Assembly: GCA_947626155.1 (NCBI GenBank)
Contig: CANQRC010000018.1
Coordinates: forward strand, 1-20,212
Length of the DNA: 20,212 nucleotides
DNA from: an uncultured Clostridia bacterium
GTDB taxonomy: Bacteria > Bacillota > Clostridia > Christensenellales > UBA1242
Direction of reading: 5' to 3'
Position numbers and translations under genes: made by a program. Under the pieces are notes generated by a model. The model saw nothing but the letters and a program-made list of their open reading frames with translations. It had not been told where the DNA came from and did no database searches. Every line of letters begins with the position of its first letter. Position 1 is the first letter of the stretch. Positions 15,203-20,212 of this stretch are shown one piece after another.

Positions 15203-15877
15203 ATGGAAAAAAATTGTGTTAAAAACATGAAAGGCTATGGCCCATCTCCTCTCCCTCAGGAAGGAAAGTGGGACCAAGTCAAAGAAATCACCCAAATTTC
15301 TGCATTCTCTCACGGGTGCGGAATGTGTGCCCCACAACAAGGCACTTGCAAACTGACGCTGAATGTGAAAAACGGAATTATTAAAGAGGCGCTGATTGAA
15401 ACAATTGGCTGCTCTGGAATGACGCACTCCGCCGCCATGGCAGGAGAAATTCTGATTGGAAAAACCATTCTTGAAGCGCTGAACACCGACCTTGTGTGCG
15501 ACGCAATCAACGACGCCATGAAAAACATTTTCTTGCAACTTGTCTATGGCAGAAGCCAGTCGGCTTTCTCTTTGGGCGGACTTCCTATTGGAACAAGCTT
15601 GGAAGATTTGGGAAAATATAAGACAAGCCAGGTTGGAACAATTGTTTCCACCGAAAAAGGCGGCGTGAAATATCTCAACCTCGCCGAGGGCTACATCACA
15701 AAAATGGCTCTTGACAAAAATGGCGAGACAATTGGCTATGAATATGTTAATCTTGGGCTTCTTTTGAAGAATTTGCAAGATGATTCTCTTTCAAAGAAAG
15801 AGGCAATTGAAAAGTCGACAAAGCACTATGGCAGGTTTGACGAAGCAGTAAAAATTGTCAATCCAAGAGGAGAGTAA
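15203..15877 (+). CDS. NifU/IscU-like iron-sulfur scaffold protein paired with GGGtGRT
   Basis: A 224-residue protein whose residues about 35-115 resemble an IscU/NifU scaffold. Cys49 (GTCKLTLNV), Cys70 (IGCSGMTHSAA, then GKTILEAL) and Cys99 (LVCDAINDAMKN) align by order and spacing with the three cluster-binding cysteines of IscU. Two extra cysteines in HGCGMC (39, 42) precede them, and Cys5 lies near the N-terminus. The C-terminal half (about 125-224) is not part of IscU and I do not recognise it. The role is probably holding or transferring a cluster for the next gene's product. The ATG at 15203 has AAAGGAG 5 bases upstream and its own promoter. The stop codon is 2 bases from the start of the GGGtGRT gene, so the two form an operon. 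Confidence 0.8.
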   Translation: MEKNCVKNMKGYGPSPLPQEGKWDQVKEITQISAFSHGCGMCAPQQGTCKLTLNVKNGIIKEALIETIGCSGMTHSAAMAGEILIGKTILEALNTDLVCDAINDAMKNIFLQLVYGRSQSAFSLGGLPIGTSLEDLGKYKTSQVGTIVSTEKGGVKYLNLAEGYITKMALDKNGETIGYEYVNLGLLLKNLQDDSLSKKEAIEKSTKHYGRFDEAVKIVNPRGE

Positions 15878-15879
15878 AA

Positions 15880-16872
15880 ATGATTGAAGAATTGAAAAAA
15901 TATGAAAAACTTCCCGAAAAACTTAAAGAATATGGCTTTAAAGACATTGACGAGGCAAAGGATTTTTGCTTGAAGGCAGGGATTGATGTTGAAAAAACTG
16001 TAAGGGACATCCAACCAATTTGCTTTGACAACGCCGTTTACGCCTACACGCTTGGAACGGCAATTGCGCTTAAATCAAACTGCAAAAACGCCAGCGAATA
16101 TGCCGAAAAAATTGGCGAAGGACTTCAAGCGTTTTGCGTGAAAGGCTCTGTTGCTGACGAACGCCAAATTGGGCTTGGCCACGGCAGACTTGCAGGCAGA
16201 CTTCTGGACGAAAAAACAAAGTGCTTCTGCTTTTTGGCTGGGCACGAGAGTTTTGCCGCCGCAGAAGGCGCAATGGGAATTGCGAGAACTGCAAATAAAA
16301 TAAGAAAAACACCACTCAAAGTTGTGTTGAATGGCCTTGGAAAGGACGCCGCATACATTATTGCGAGGGTCAACGGCTTCACTTATGTGAACACAAAGTT
16401 TGATTATAAAGAACAAAAACTTCAAATCTTGGAAGAAATTCCTTTCTCTGACGGCGAAAAGGCAAAAGTGAAGATTTATGGCGCTTATGATGTCAGCGAG
16501 GGAGTTGCAATTATGAAGCACGAGGGAGTTGACGTTTCAATCACGGGAAACTCCACAAATCCAACTCGTTTCCAACACCCTGTTGCAGGAACTTACAAAA
16601 AGTGGTGCAACGACAACGGAAAAGCGTATTTTTCAGTTGCCTCAGGCGGCGGAACAGGCAGAACGCTGCACCCTGACAACATGAGATGCGGCCCTGCAAG
16701 CTATGGAATGACCGACACTATGGGAAGAATGCACTGCGACGCACAGTTTGCCGGAAGCTCATCCGTTCCAGCGCACGTTGCAATGATGGGCTTTATTGGC
16801 ATGGGCAACAACCCTATGGTTGGTGCTACGGTAAGCTTGGCAGTTGCTGTAAGTCTTGCCAAGAAGAAATAA
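15880..16872 (+). CDS. GGGtGRT-family protein
   Basis: A 330-residue protein of the family named for its GGGTGRT signature, here at residues 256-262 in VASGGGTGRTLHPDNMRCGP. The function of this family is not established, though it regularly occurs next to NifU-like proteins, as here. Nine cysteines are present (30, 48, 68, 86, 115, 117 and three near the C-terminus in KKWCNDNG, MRCGP and MHCDA), enough for a metal site. The glycine-rich C-terminus, GMGNNPMVGATVSLAVAVS, is hydrophobic. No signal peptide is seen. The ribosome-binding site (AGAGGAG) overlaps the end of the scaffold gene. The last 23 codons are duplicated, in frame, 114 bases downstream. Confidence 0.85.
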   Translation: MIEELKKYEKLPEKLKEYGFKDIDEAKDFCLKAGIDVEKTVRDIQPICFDNAVYAYTLGTAIALKSNCKNASEYAEKIGEGLQAFCVKGSVADERQIGLGHGRLAGRLLDEKTKCFCFLAGHESFAAAEGAMGIARTANKIRKTPLKVVLNGLGKDAAYIIARVNGFTYVNTKFDYKEQKLQILEEIPFSDGEKAKVKIYGAYDVSEGVAIMKHEGVDVSITGNSTNPTRFQHPVAGTYKKWCNDNGKAYFSVASGGGTGRTLHPDNMRCGPASYGMTDTMGRMHCDAQFAGSSSVPAHVAMMGFIGMGNNPMVGATVSLAVAVSLAKKK

Positions 16873-16911
16873 AGCCCACAGGGTTGAGATTTATCGAAAC
16901 CCTATGGAAAC

Positions 16912-16989
16912 GGCATGGGCAACAACCCTATGGTTGGTGCTACGGTAAGCTTGGCAGTTGCTGTAAGCCTTGCCAAGAAGAGAAAATAG
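16912..16989 (+). pseudogene. In-frame duplicate of the 3' end of the GGGtGRT gene
   Basis: Bases 16912-16980 repeat 16798-16866 with a single change in 69 (AGT to AGC, both Ser). The offset of 114 bases is exactly 38 codons, so the duplicate is in the same frame as the gene and ends with its own TAG (16987-16989), giving a different C-terminal tail (AKKRK). A TAA and a TGA separate it from the gene. It has no start of its own and is probably an untranslated remnant or the result of a strain merge in assembly. Confidence 0.75.
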
Positions 16990-16994
16990 CACCT

Positions 16995-17108
16995 CTGCTG
17001 TCATTCTGAACGAAACGAAGTGGAGTGAAGAATCTCATTCTCTCCTGTCAAACAAGGTGAAAATCTTAAATAATAGGTTGAGATCCTTCACTGCGTTCAG
17101 GATGACAA
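16995..17108. repeat. Family A hairpin repeats, locus 4
   Basis: A unit CTGCTGTCATTCTGAACGAA, extended by an internal near-duplication to AATCTC (16995-17037), and a facing unit GAGATCCTTCACTGCGTTC to GATGACAA (17080-17108). The stem here reads ATCCT/AGGAT where other units have ATTCT/AGAAT, a compensatory change. Confidence 0.7.
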
Positions 17109-17150
17109 TTTAACGCCCTTTTCGTTCATTCTCCATTGCTATAATAAGAT

Positions 17151-17193
17151 AAAAAAAGACAATCACGGACTGTGTTTTGCTTACTTTTCTTTT
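17151..17193 (-). repeat. Partial family B element (3' half only)
   Basis: Read leftward: AAAAGAAAAGTAAG (17193-17180), a GCAAAAC-type linker, hairpin ACAGTC-CGT-GATTGT (17173-17159) and a run of seven T. The 5' arm of the long stem is missing and is replaced by unrelated sequence containing another hairpin. Confidence 0.65.
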
Positions 17194-17211
17194 GGGAGGC
17201 TTCAACAAAAT

Positions 17212-17248
17212 AAAAGAGATGGCCCCTGTGACCACCTCTTGTTTTTTT
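17212..17248. terminator. Bidirectional terminator between GGGtGRT and thyX
   Basis: AAGAG-A-TGG pairs with CCA-C-CTCTT (17214-17240), with one A/C mismatch, followed on the plus strand by seven T and on the minus strand by TTATTTTG. It can stop the GGGtGRT operon from one side and thyX from the other. Confidence 0.65.
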
Positions 17249-17251
17249 GCC

Positions 17252-17306
17252 CAAGAATAATTGATTTTCTTTTGCCTACTTTTCTTTTTTCCAAAAGAAA
17301 AGTAAG
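17252..17306 (-). repeat. Two-hairpin element (family B) after thyX
   Basis: CTTACTTTTCTTTT / AAAAGAAAAGTAGG (17306-17275), beginning at the base after the thyX stop, then the CAAAAG linker. One pair is U-G on the thyX-sense RNA but C-A on the other strand, which points to the sense RNA as the structured one. The second hairpin is degenerate. Confidence 0.75.
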
Positions 17307-18482
17307 TTAAATTAGTCTTTCTCCTTTTACGCCGTCGGCAAATCCGCAAGGCTCTTTACACTTATAGTTTGGAAATGTGCATCTCGAACCTTTCATATAT
17401 GGCGCAAGTTCCTCGGCTGCTGGGTGTCCCTGAGCCTTCAAAGCCTCATAATATTTCTTCTTTGTTGCTGTGCTTTGCCTGTCAATTTCAAGTTGCGCAC
17501 AAGTGCAATTTCTTTCTTTAAGTTTTAAAATAAAGTTGTCAAGCGTTCCCTGCTCGTTTATTTTCACAAGCATCCCCTGAGGGAAGTTGTTTTTTAGCGC
17601 CTCGCAGTCTTTCAGCCACTCCTCCGCCAAGCCATACTTTTCCAAAATAGGTGGGACAAAGAAGGTTGATTTTTCTGGGATTTCAAGGCTATAATCAATT
17701 GTTCTGTGCCTCTGCGCCTGTGCCAACTGCGCAAAAGAGCCATAATAAGAAGTTGTGTAGGAGTCTCCAAACTGCTCTACCAGCGCCCTCTTGTTTCGCC
17801 TTATCAAAGATAGGCTTCTGTCTTTTCTGTTGTCAGAAAGCTCTTTGTCAATATATGTAAGTTGTTCAAATTTTTTGTTTAATTCTTCAAAACACTCGGC
17901 AAGCCTAAGCGCAAAGCCTGTGTTTTCTGTCTTCAAAATTTCAATTTCTTTTCCAAGCATCCCATACAAAACATTTATTTGCCTGTAAGATGTGCTGTAT
18001 TCCATGGATGTTGGCGTGAAAACTGAGGTCAAATATCTTGCATTCTCTTGCGCAAGTTTTGTTATTTTTATGTCCGTGAAGAATGTTGGGCATTTTTCTT
18101 TGTATTCTTTTGCAATGACTTCCTTGAAAATTTCCAGCCATTTGTCATAATACATCTGTTCGTCTTCTGGCAAAGCCATCCTCTTGTATCTTGCCGACTT
18201 TTCGGATGTGGTGTACATCTTTTCGTTGTTCAGCGCCATTGCAGCAATTTTTGGGATGTCAACAATATCCAGCATAACCTCTGGGTGGTCAAATGGGCTG
18301 TGGTGGCCACTTGCTTTAATCATGCCTTTGCGCCTTTCCGTCTTCTCAGGTGGCTCCGAAAAGAGTTTTTCGGTGGTGTCGGGCAAATAACAAACCCCTG
18401 CGGCAAGCCCTCCAATTTTTTCAAACTCTTCTTTTGGCGCAACATAGCCAAACTTTGTTGATGCAACCGGTTTAATCTCCAT
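17307..18482 (-). CDS. thyX: Tandem two-domain ThyX-like flavin-dependent thymidylate synthase
   Basis: A 391-residue protein, against about 220-260 for usual ThyX, which makes dTMP from dUMP using FAD and methylenetetrahydrofolate. It looks like two ThyX halves in tandem. The first (about 1-215) has GHHSPFDH (59-66) and an E-x-S-x-R-Y element (94-99), but ALNNEKMYTT stands where RHR should be. The second (about 216-365) has RHRTIDYS (258-265) followed by a partly eroded repeat of the fold. Three C-terminal cysteines (368, 375, 379) suggest a metal site. The active site could be built across both halves. The ATG at 18482 is chosen because GGAGGAG lies 4 bases upstream; an ATG 11 codons earlier lies between the -10 box and this site. 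A two-hairpin element follows. Confidence 0.75.
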   Translation of the reverse strand: MEIKPVASTKFGYVAPKEEFEKIGGLAAGVCYLPDTTEKLFSEPPEKTERRKGMIKASGHHSPFDHPEVMLDIVDIPKIAAMALNNEKMYTTSEKSARYKRMALPEDEQMYYDKWLEIFKEVIAKEYKEKCPTFFTDIKITKLAQENARYLTSVFTPTSMEYSTSYRQINVLYGMLGKEIEILKTENTGFALRLAECFEELNKKFEQLTYIDKELSDNRKDRSLSLIRRNKRALVEQFGDSYTTSYYGSFAQLAQAQRHRTIDYSLEIPEKSTFFVPPILEKYGLAEEWLKDCEALKNNFPQGMLVKINEQGTLDNFILKLKERNCTCAQLEIDRQSTATKKKYYEALKAQGHPAAEELAPYMKGSRCTFPNYKCKEPCGFADGVKGERLI

Positions 18483-18505
18483 ACTCTCCTCCAATTTTCT
18501 GAAAA

Positions 18506-18535
18506 AGTATATCACAAAAGGACTTTTTCTGTCAA
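18506..18535 (-). promoter_or_regulatory. Promoter of thyX
   Basis: Perfect TTGACA (18535-18530), 18-bp spacer, TATACT (18511-18506) with the extended TGA, leaving a leader of about 17 bases that carries GGAGGAG. Confidence 0.75.
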
Positions 18536-18591
18536 GGGTGATTTTGAATAATAACTTAAAATTTGCACACTCTAAATATGGGAGGTAAAAT

Positions 18592-18768
18592 ATGCAAAAA
18601 TACAGACCAGGACAAGTTGTGCCTATGTCATGCGACTACAAAGCATATGACAAAGAAGGCAGCGACGGCGGAAAACTTTATCTTGAAAAAGGTCAAAGAT
18701 TTCCTGCAACCCAACACGAGGGTAGTTATTATGTAATGGATATGCACAAAGAAAAATCTGGCAAATAA
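18592..18768 (+). CDS. YjzC-like small protein
   Basis: A 58-residue protein, MQKYRPGQVVPMSCDYKAYD onward, with KLYLEKGQRFPATQHEGSYY. The Y/F-RPGQ start and the L-x-x-GQRFP-x-T segment match the YjzC family, small proteins of unknown function in Bacillota. It is hydrophilic with no signal peptide. GGGAGG lies 6 bases before the ATG. It is divergent from thyX and converges on ttcA, sharing a terminator region with it. A distinct promoter could not be fixed: a TAAAAT at about 18556 lacks a clear -35. Confidence 0.75.
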   Translation: MQKYRPGQVVPMSCDYKAYDKEGSDGGKLYLEKGQRFPATQHEGSYYVMDMHKEKSGK

Positions 18769-18771
18769 TCC

Positions 18772-18836
18772 AAAAAAGAGCGAAAATAAAGCAAAAAAAG
18801 CGAAAAAATTCAAAATTTTCGCTCTTTTTTTATATT
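18772..18836. terminator. Overlapping bidirectional terminator between the YjzC-like gene and ttcA
   Basis: GAGCGAAAA (18778-18786) and AGCGAAAA (18799-18806) are alternative partners of one arm, TTTTCGCTC (18817-18825). The outer pairing, followed by T7 on the plus strand, serves the YjzC-like gene; the inner pairing, followed by TTTTTTT on the minus strand, serves ttcA. Confidence 0.75.
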
Positions 18837-18850
18837 TTTTCAAATTTTAG

Positions 18851-19702
18851 TTATTTTTTCTTATTTTTGTAAAGCTCGTTGAAGTCATATTCTTTGCCGT
18901 CATATTTCACGCCGACAAGAGTGTCTAATTGAACATTATGCACGCTTTGAAAAATGTGGTCCTCCACCGCCGGAATGCTCTTTTTTAGTTGCTCAATCAA
19001 AAACTTTGTCTTTTTTCTTGCCGAGGGCGAATCCTCGTCAGCGAACGCGTCACAATTTTCTGTGAAGCGACAAGCGCAGTTTATAAAATCAAGTTCGTTA
19101 TATTTTACCCACGCCTTGATTTCGTCCTCGTGAACACGGTAAAGCGGACGAATAAGCTCCAAACCCTCAAAATTTTTTGAAACAAGCTTTGGCGGCATGG
19201 TTTGAATTTGTGCGCCGTAAAGCATCCCCATAAGCGTGGTCTCAATCACGTCAGAAAAATGGTGAGCAAGCGCAATTTTATTGCAGCCGCGCTTTTGCGC
19301 CTCACTGTAAAGATGTCCGCGCCTCATTCTTGCACACATATAACATGGCGAGCCGCTCATGTTTTCAATGGCGTCAAAGATATCAGAATTGAAAATTTCA
19401 AGAGGAATGTCCAAAAGCGAGGCGTTCTGTTTAATCTTTTTCCTATTTATTTCGTTGTAGCCGGGGTCCATGCACAAAAAAACGAGTTCGAAGTTCACTT
19501 TCGAAATCTTTTTGAGCATCTGCATAAGTTTTGCCAGCAAAAAACTGTCCTTTCCACCAGAAACGCAGACGGCAATTCGGTCGCCCTCTTCAACCAGGTT
19601 ATAGTGTTTCAGCGCGCCAATGAACTGCGCCCAAATACCCTTTCGAAACCTCTTCGACAGGCTGCGCTCCACAAGTTGTGCTTTTGTAAGTTGTTTTTCC
19701 AT
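18851..19702 (-). CDS. ttcA: TtcA-family tRNA 2-thiocytidine synthetase-like PP-loop ATPase
   Basis: A 283-residue enzyme of the TtcA/TtuA group, which thiolates tRNA using an iron-sulfur cluster; TtcA makes 2-thiocytidine-32. The PP-loop SGGKDS is at 48-53, the Cys pair PCYMC at 120 and 123, ALAHHFSDVIETTLM (the second ATP-binding region) follows, and a third cluster ligand lies in INCACRF (209 or 211). The length is normal for TtcA. The specific modified base is inferred from the family. The start at 19702 has no Shine-Dalgarno sequence but TAAAAT ends 6 bases before it, so the mRNA is probably leaderless. It is divergent from a 38-residue peptide gene. Confidence 0.85.
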   Translation of the reverse strand: MEKQLTKAQLVERSLSKRFRKGIWAQFIGALKHYNLVEEGDRIAVCVSGGKDSFLLAKLMQMLKKISKVNFELVFLCMDPGYNEINRKKIKQNASLLDIPLEIFNSDIFDAIENMSGSPCYMCARMRRGHLYSEAQKRGCNKIALAHHFSDVIETTLMGMLYGAQIQTMPPKLVSKNFEGLELIRPLYRVHEDEIKAWVKYNELDFINCACRFTENCDAFADEDSPSARKKTKFLIEQLKKSIPAVEDHIFQSVHNVQLDTLVGVKYDGKEYDFNELYKNKKK

Positions 19703-19708
19703 AAAGTT

Positions 19709-19737
19709 ATTTTACACTTTTGCCACTAAAAAAACAA
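19709..19737 (-). promoter_or_regulatory. Promoter of ttcA, leaderless layout
   Basis: TTGTTT (19737-19732), 17-bp spacer, TAAAAT (19714-19709), then 6 bases and the ATG at 19702. Confidence 0.55.
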
Positions 19738-19769
19738 ATAAAAAAGAAAATTTTACGCACAATAACACC

Positions 19770-19886
19770 ATGAAGAAAAGAAAGAATAAAAAAAGCATAT
19801 TGGAAAGCAAAAACGACCCACTCGGCTCATACACCGGCACGCCCCTTGACAGCGACCAGCCCGTTCAAGACGCTGATGATTTATAA
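19770..19886 (+). CDS. 38-residue conserved-looking peptide (Lys-rich start, PVQDADDL end)
   Basis: MKKRKNKKSILESKNDPLGS followed by YTGTPLDSDQPVQDADDL. It is a basic N-terminus followed by an acidic tail, with no membrane segment. I do not know its function; the NDPLGSYTGTP...PVQDADDL layout resembles small hypothetical proteins I associate with clostridial genomes, but this is from memory. Codon choice is like the neighbours. There is no Shine-Dalgarno sequence; CACAAT lies at -12 to -7, in line with the leaderless class. A family B hairpin element starts 3 bases after the stop, which supports it as a real transcription unit. Confidence 0.6.
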   Translation: MKKRKNKKSILESKNDPLGSYTGTPLDSDQPVQDADDL

Positions 19887-19888
19887 CA

Positions 19889-19945
19889 CATACTTTTCTT
19901 TTGGAGAAAAGAAAAGTATGCAAAAGAAAATCAGTGATTGTTTTG
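19889..19945 (+). repeat. Two-hairpin element (family B) after the 38-residue gene
   Basis: CATACTTTTCTTTT (19889-19902) pairs with AAAAGAAAAGTATG (19907-19920) across a 4-base loop, then the CAAAAG linker, the short hairpin AATC-AGT-GATT (19929-19939) and GTTTTGT. The outer CATA/TATG pairs again differ from the other copies while keeping the stem. Confidence 0.75.
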
Positions 19946-19994
19946 TGCTTCGCAATATAGCATAAATTTTGTCTATTTTTTGAGTTTTTAATAT

Positions 19995-20212
19995 CTAGTC
20001 AACTTCCTCGTGTTGTTCTAACGCTCCGCCATTGATATACAAAATTCCGAGGGTATGCTCGCCGCAATGACTGGCAATTGTTCCGCCGGCGCGCGTTTCA
20101 TAAATTTGCTTAAAGCCGCGCTCCTCAAGCGCCTTTCTTGCGTTTTCAACCATCTCTTTGGTGGCGGTTGTGTAGGTGATGAAGCCAACTTTTAAGTCTG
20201 GCTTATTGAATT
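19995..20212 (-). CDS. DegV-family fatty-acid-binding protein, C-terminal part only
   Basis: The last 72 codons of a gene that starts beyond the window end. The segment GGTIASHCGEHTLGILYING near the C-terminus, preceded by VGFITYTTATKEMVENARKA, matches the end of DegV/FakB proteins, where the Ser-His-x-G-x-x-x-LG region contacts the bound fatty acid. Such proteins bind fatty acids for phosphorylation by FakA or have unknown ligands. The gene ends in TAG; the leftward sequence after it (19946-19994) shows no clear terminator. Confidence 0.85.
   Translation of the reverse strand, partial: FNKPDLKVGFITYTTATKEMVENARKALEERGFKQIYETRAGGTIASHCGEHTLGILYINGGALEQHEEVD

Noticed and set aside
15125..15778. 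217-codon open frame opposite the NifU-like gene
   Set aside because: The sense strand has a promoter, ribosome-binding site and conserved cysteines; the antisense frame has none of these.
16870..16989. Stop-codon readthrough joining GGGtGRT to its duplicated tail
   Set aside because: Two in-frame stops (TAA and TGA) intervene and no readthrough signal is seen; a remnant or assembly effect is simpler.
16686..17009. Open frame spanning the GGGtGRT end and the duplicated segment
   Set aside because: It is out of frame with GGGtGRT; its internal repeat only reflects the DNA duplication.
17110..17349. 79-codon basic open frame over the thyX end and hairpins
   Set aside because: It reads through terminator hairpins and has no start signal; its Lys/Arg content comes from the A-rich stems.

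Overview
The window looks like a chromosomal segment of a low-GC Bacillota (Clostridia-type) bacterium, probably from a poorly sampled lineage. This rests on a T-box leader in front of tyrS, a SpoVB-type flippase, a VanW-domain cell-envelope protein, a YjzC-like small protein, RecD2, a DegV-family protein and a paired NifU-like/GGGtGRT module. No phage, transposase, CRISPR array, rRNA or tRNA gene was seen. The genome may be uncultured; this is inference.

Layout. Bases 1-5005 (minus strand, read right to left) hold a CCA-adding enzyme, a VanW protein, a TVP38/DedA membrane protein, a 54-residue LysM protein and a SpoVB-like flippase that runs off the window. A P-type ATPase (5120-7852) is divergent from the CCA gene. 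RecD2 (8142-10373, minus) is divergent from a MarR-type regulator, which is followed by cysS. A tiny XRE repressor with twin operators and many short repeats lies between cysS and tyrS. tyrS (minus) has a T-box leader whose promoter lies inside the last codons of an upstream GNAT gene. Then come the NifU-like scaffold and GGGtGRT genes (plus), an unusual two-domain ThyX (minus), a YjzC-like gene (plus), a TtcA-type tRNA thiolase (minus), a 38-residue conserved-looking peptide (plus) and the C-terminus of a DegV protein (minus, cut by the window end).

How it works together. Most genes are housekeeping: tRNA maturation and charging (cca, cysS, tyrS, ttcA), DNA repair (recD2), thymidylate synthesis, iron-sulfur handling and the envelope. 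Three layers of non-coding structure stand out. (1) Genes fall into two start classes: those with strong Shine-Dalgarno sequences, and those with none, where a -10 box lies 6-8 bases before the ATG, implying leaderless mRNAs. (2) A dispersed two-hairpin element, with compensatory changes between copies, sits directly after the stop codons of five genes and looks like a mobile or multiplied terminator. (3) A second family of roughly 30-bp hairpin repeats, often in facing pairs, fills the intergenic gaps around the first.

The best candidates for something undescribed are the two-hairpin terminator family, the leaderless start class, the NifU-like/GGGtGRT module and the internally duplicated ThyX. 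All positions and motifs were read by eye; no database search was possible.
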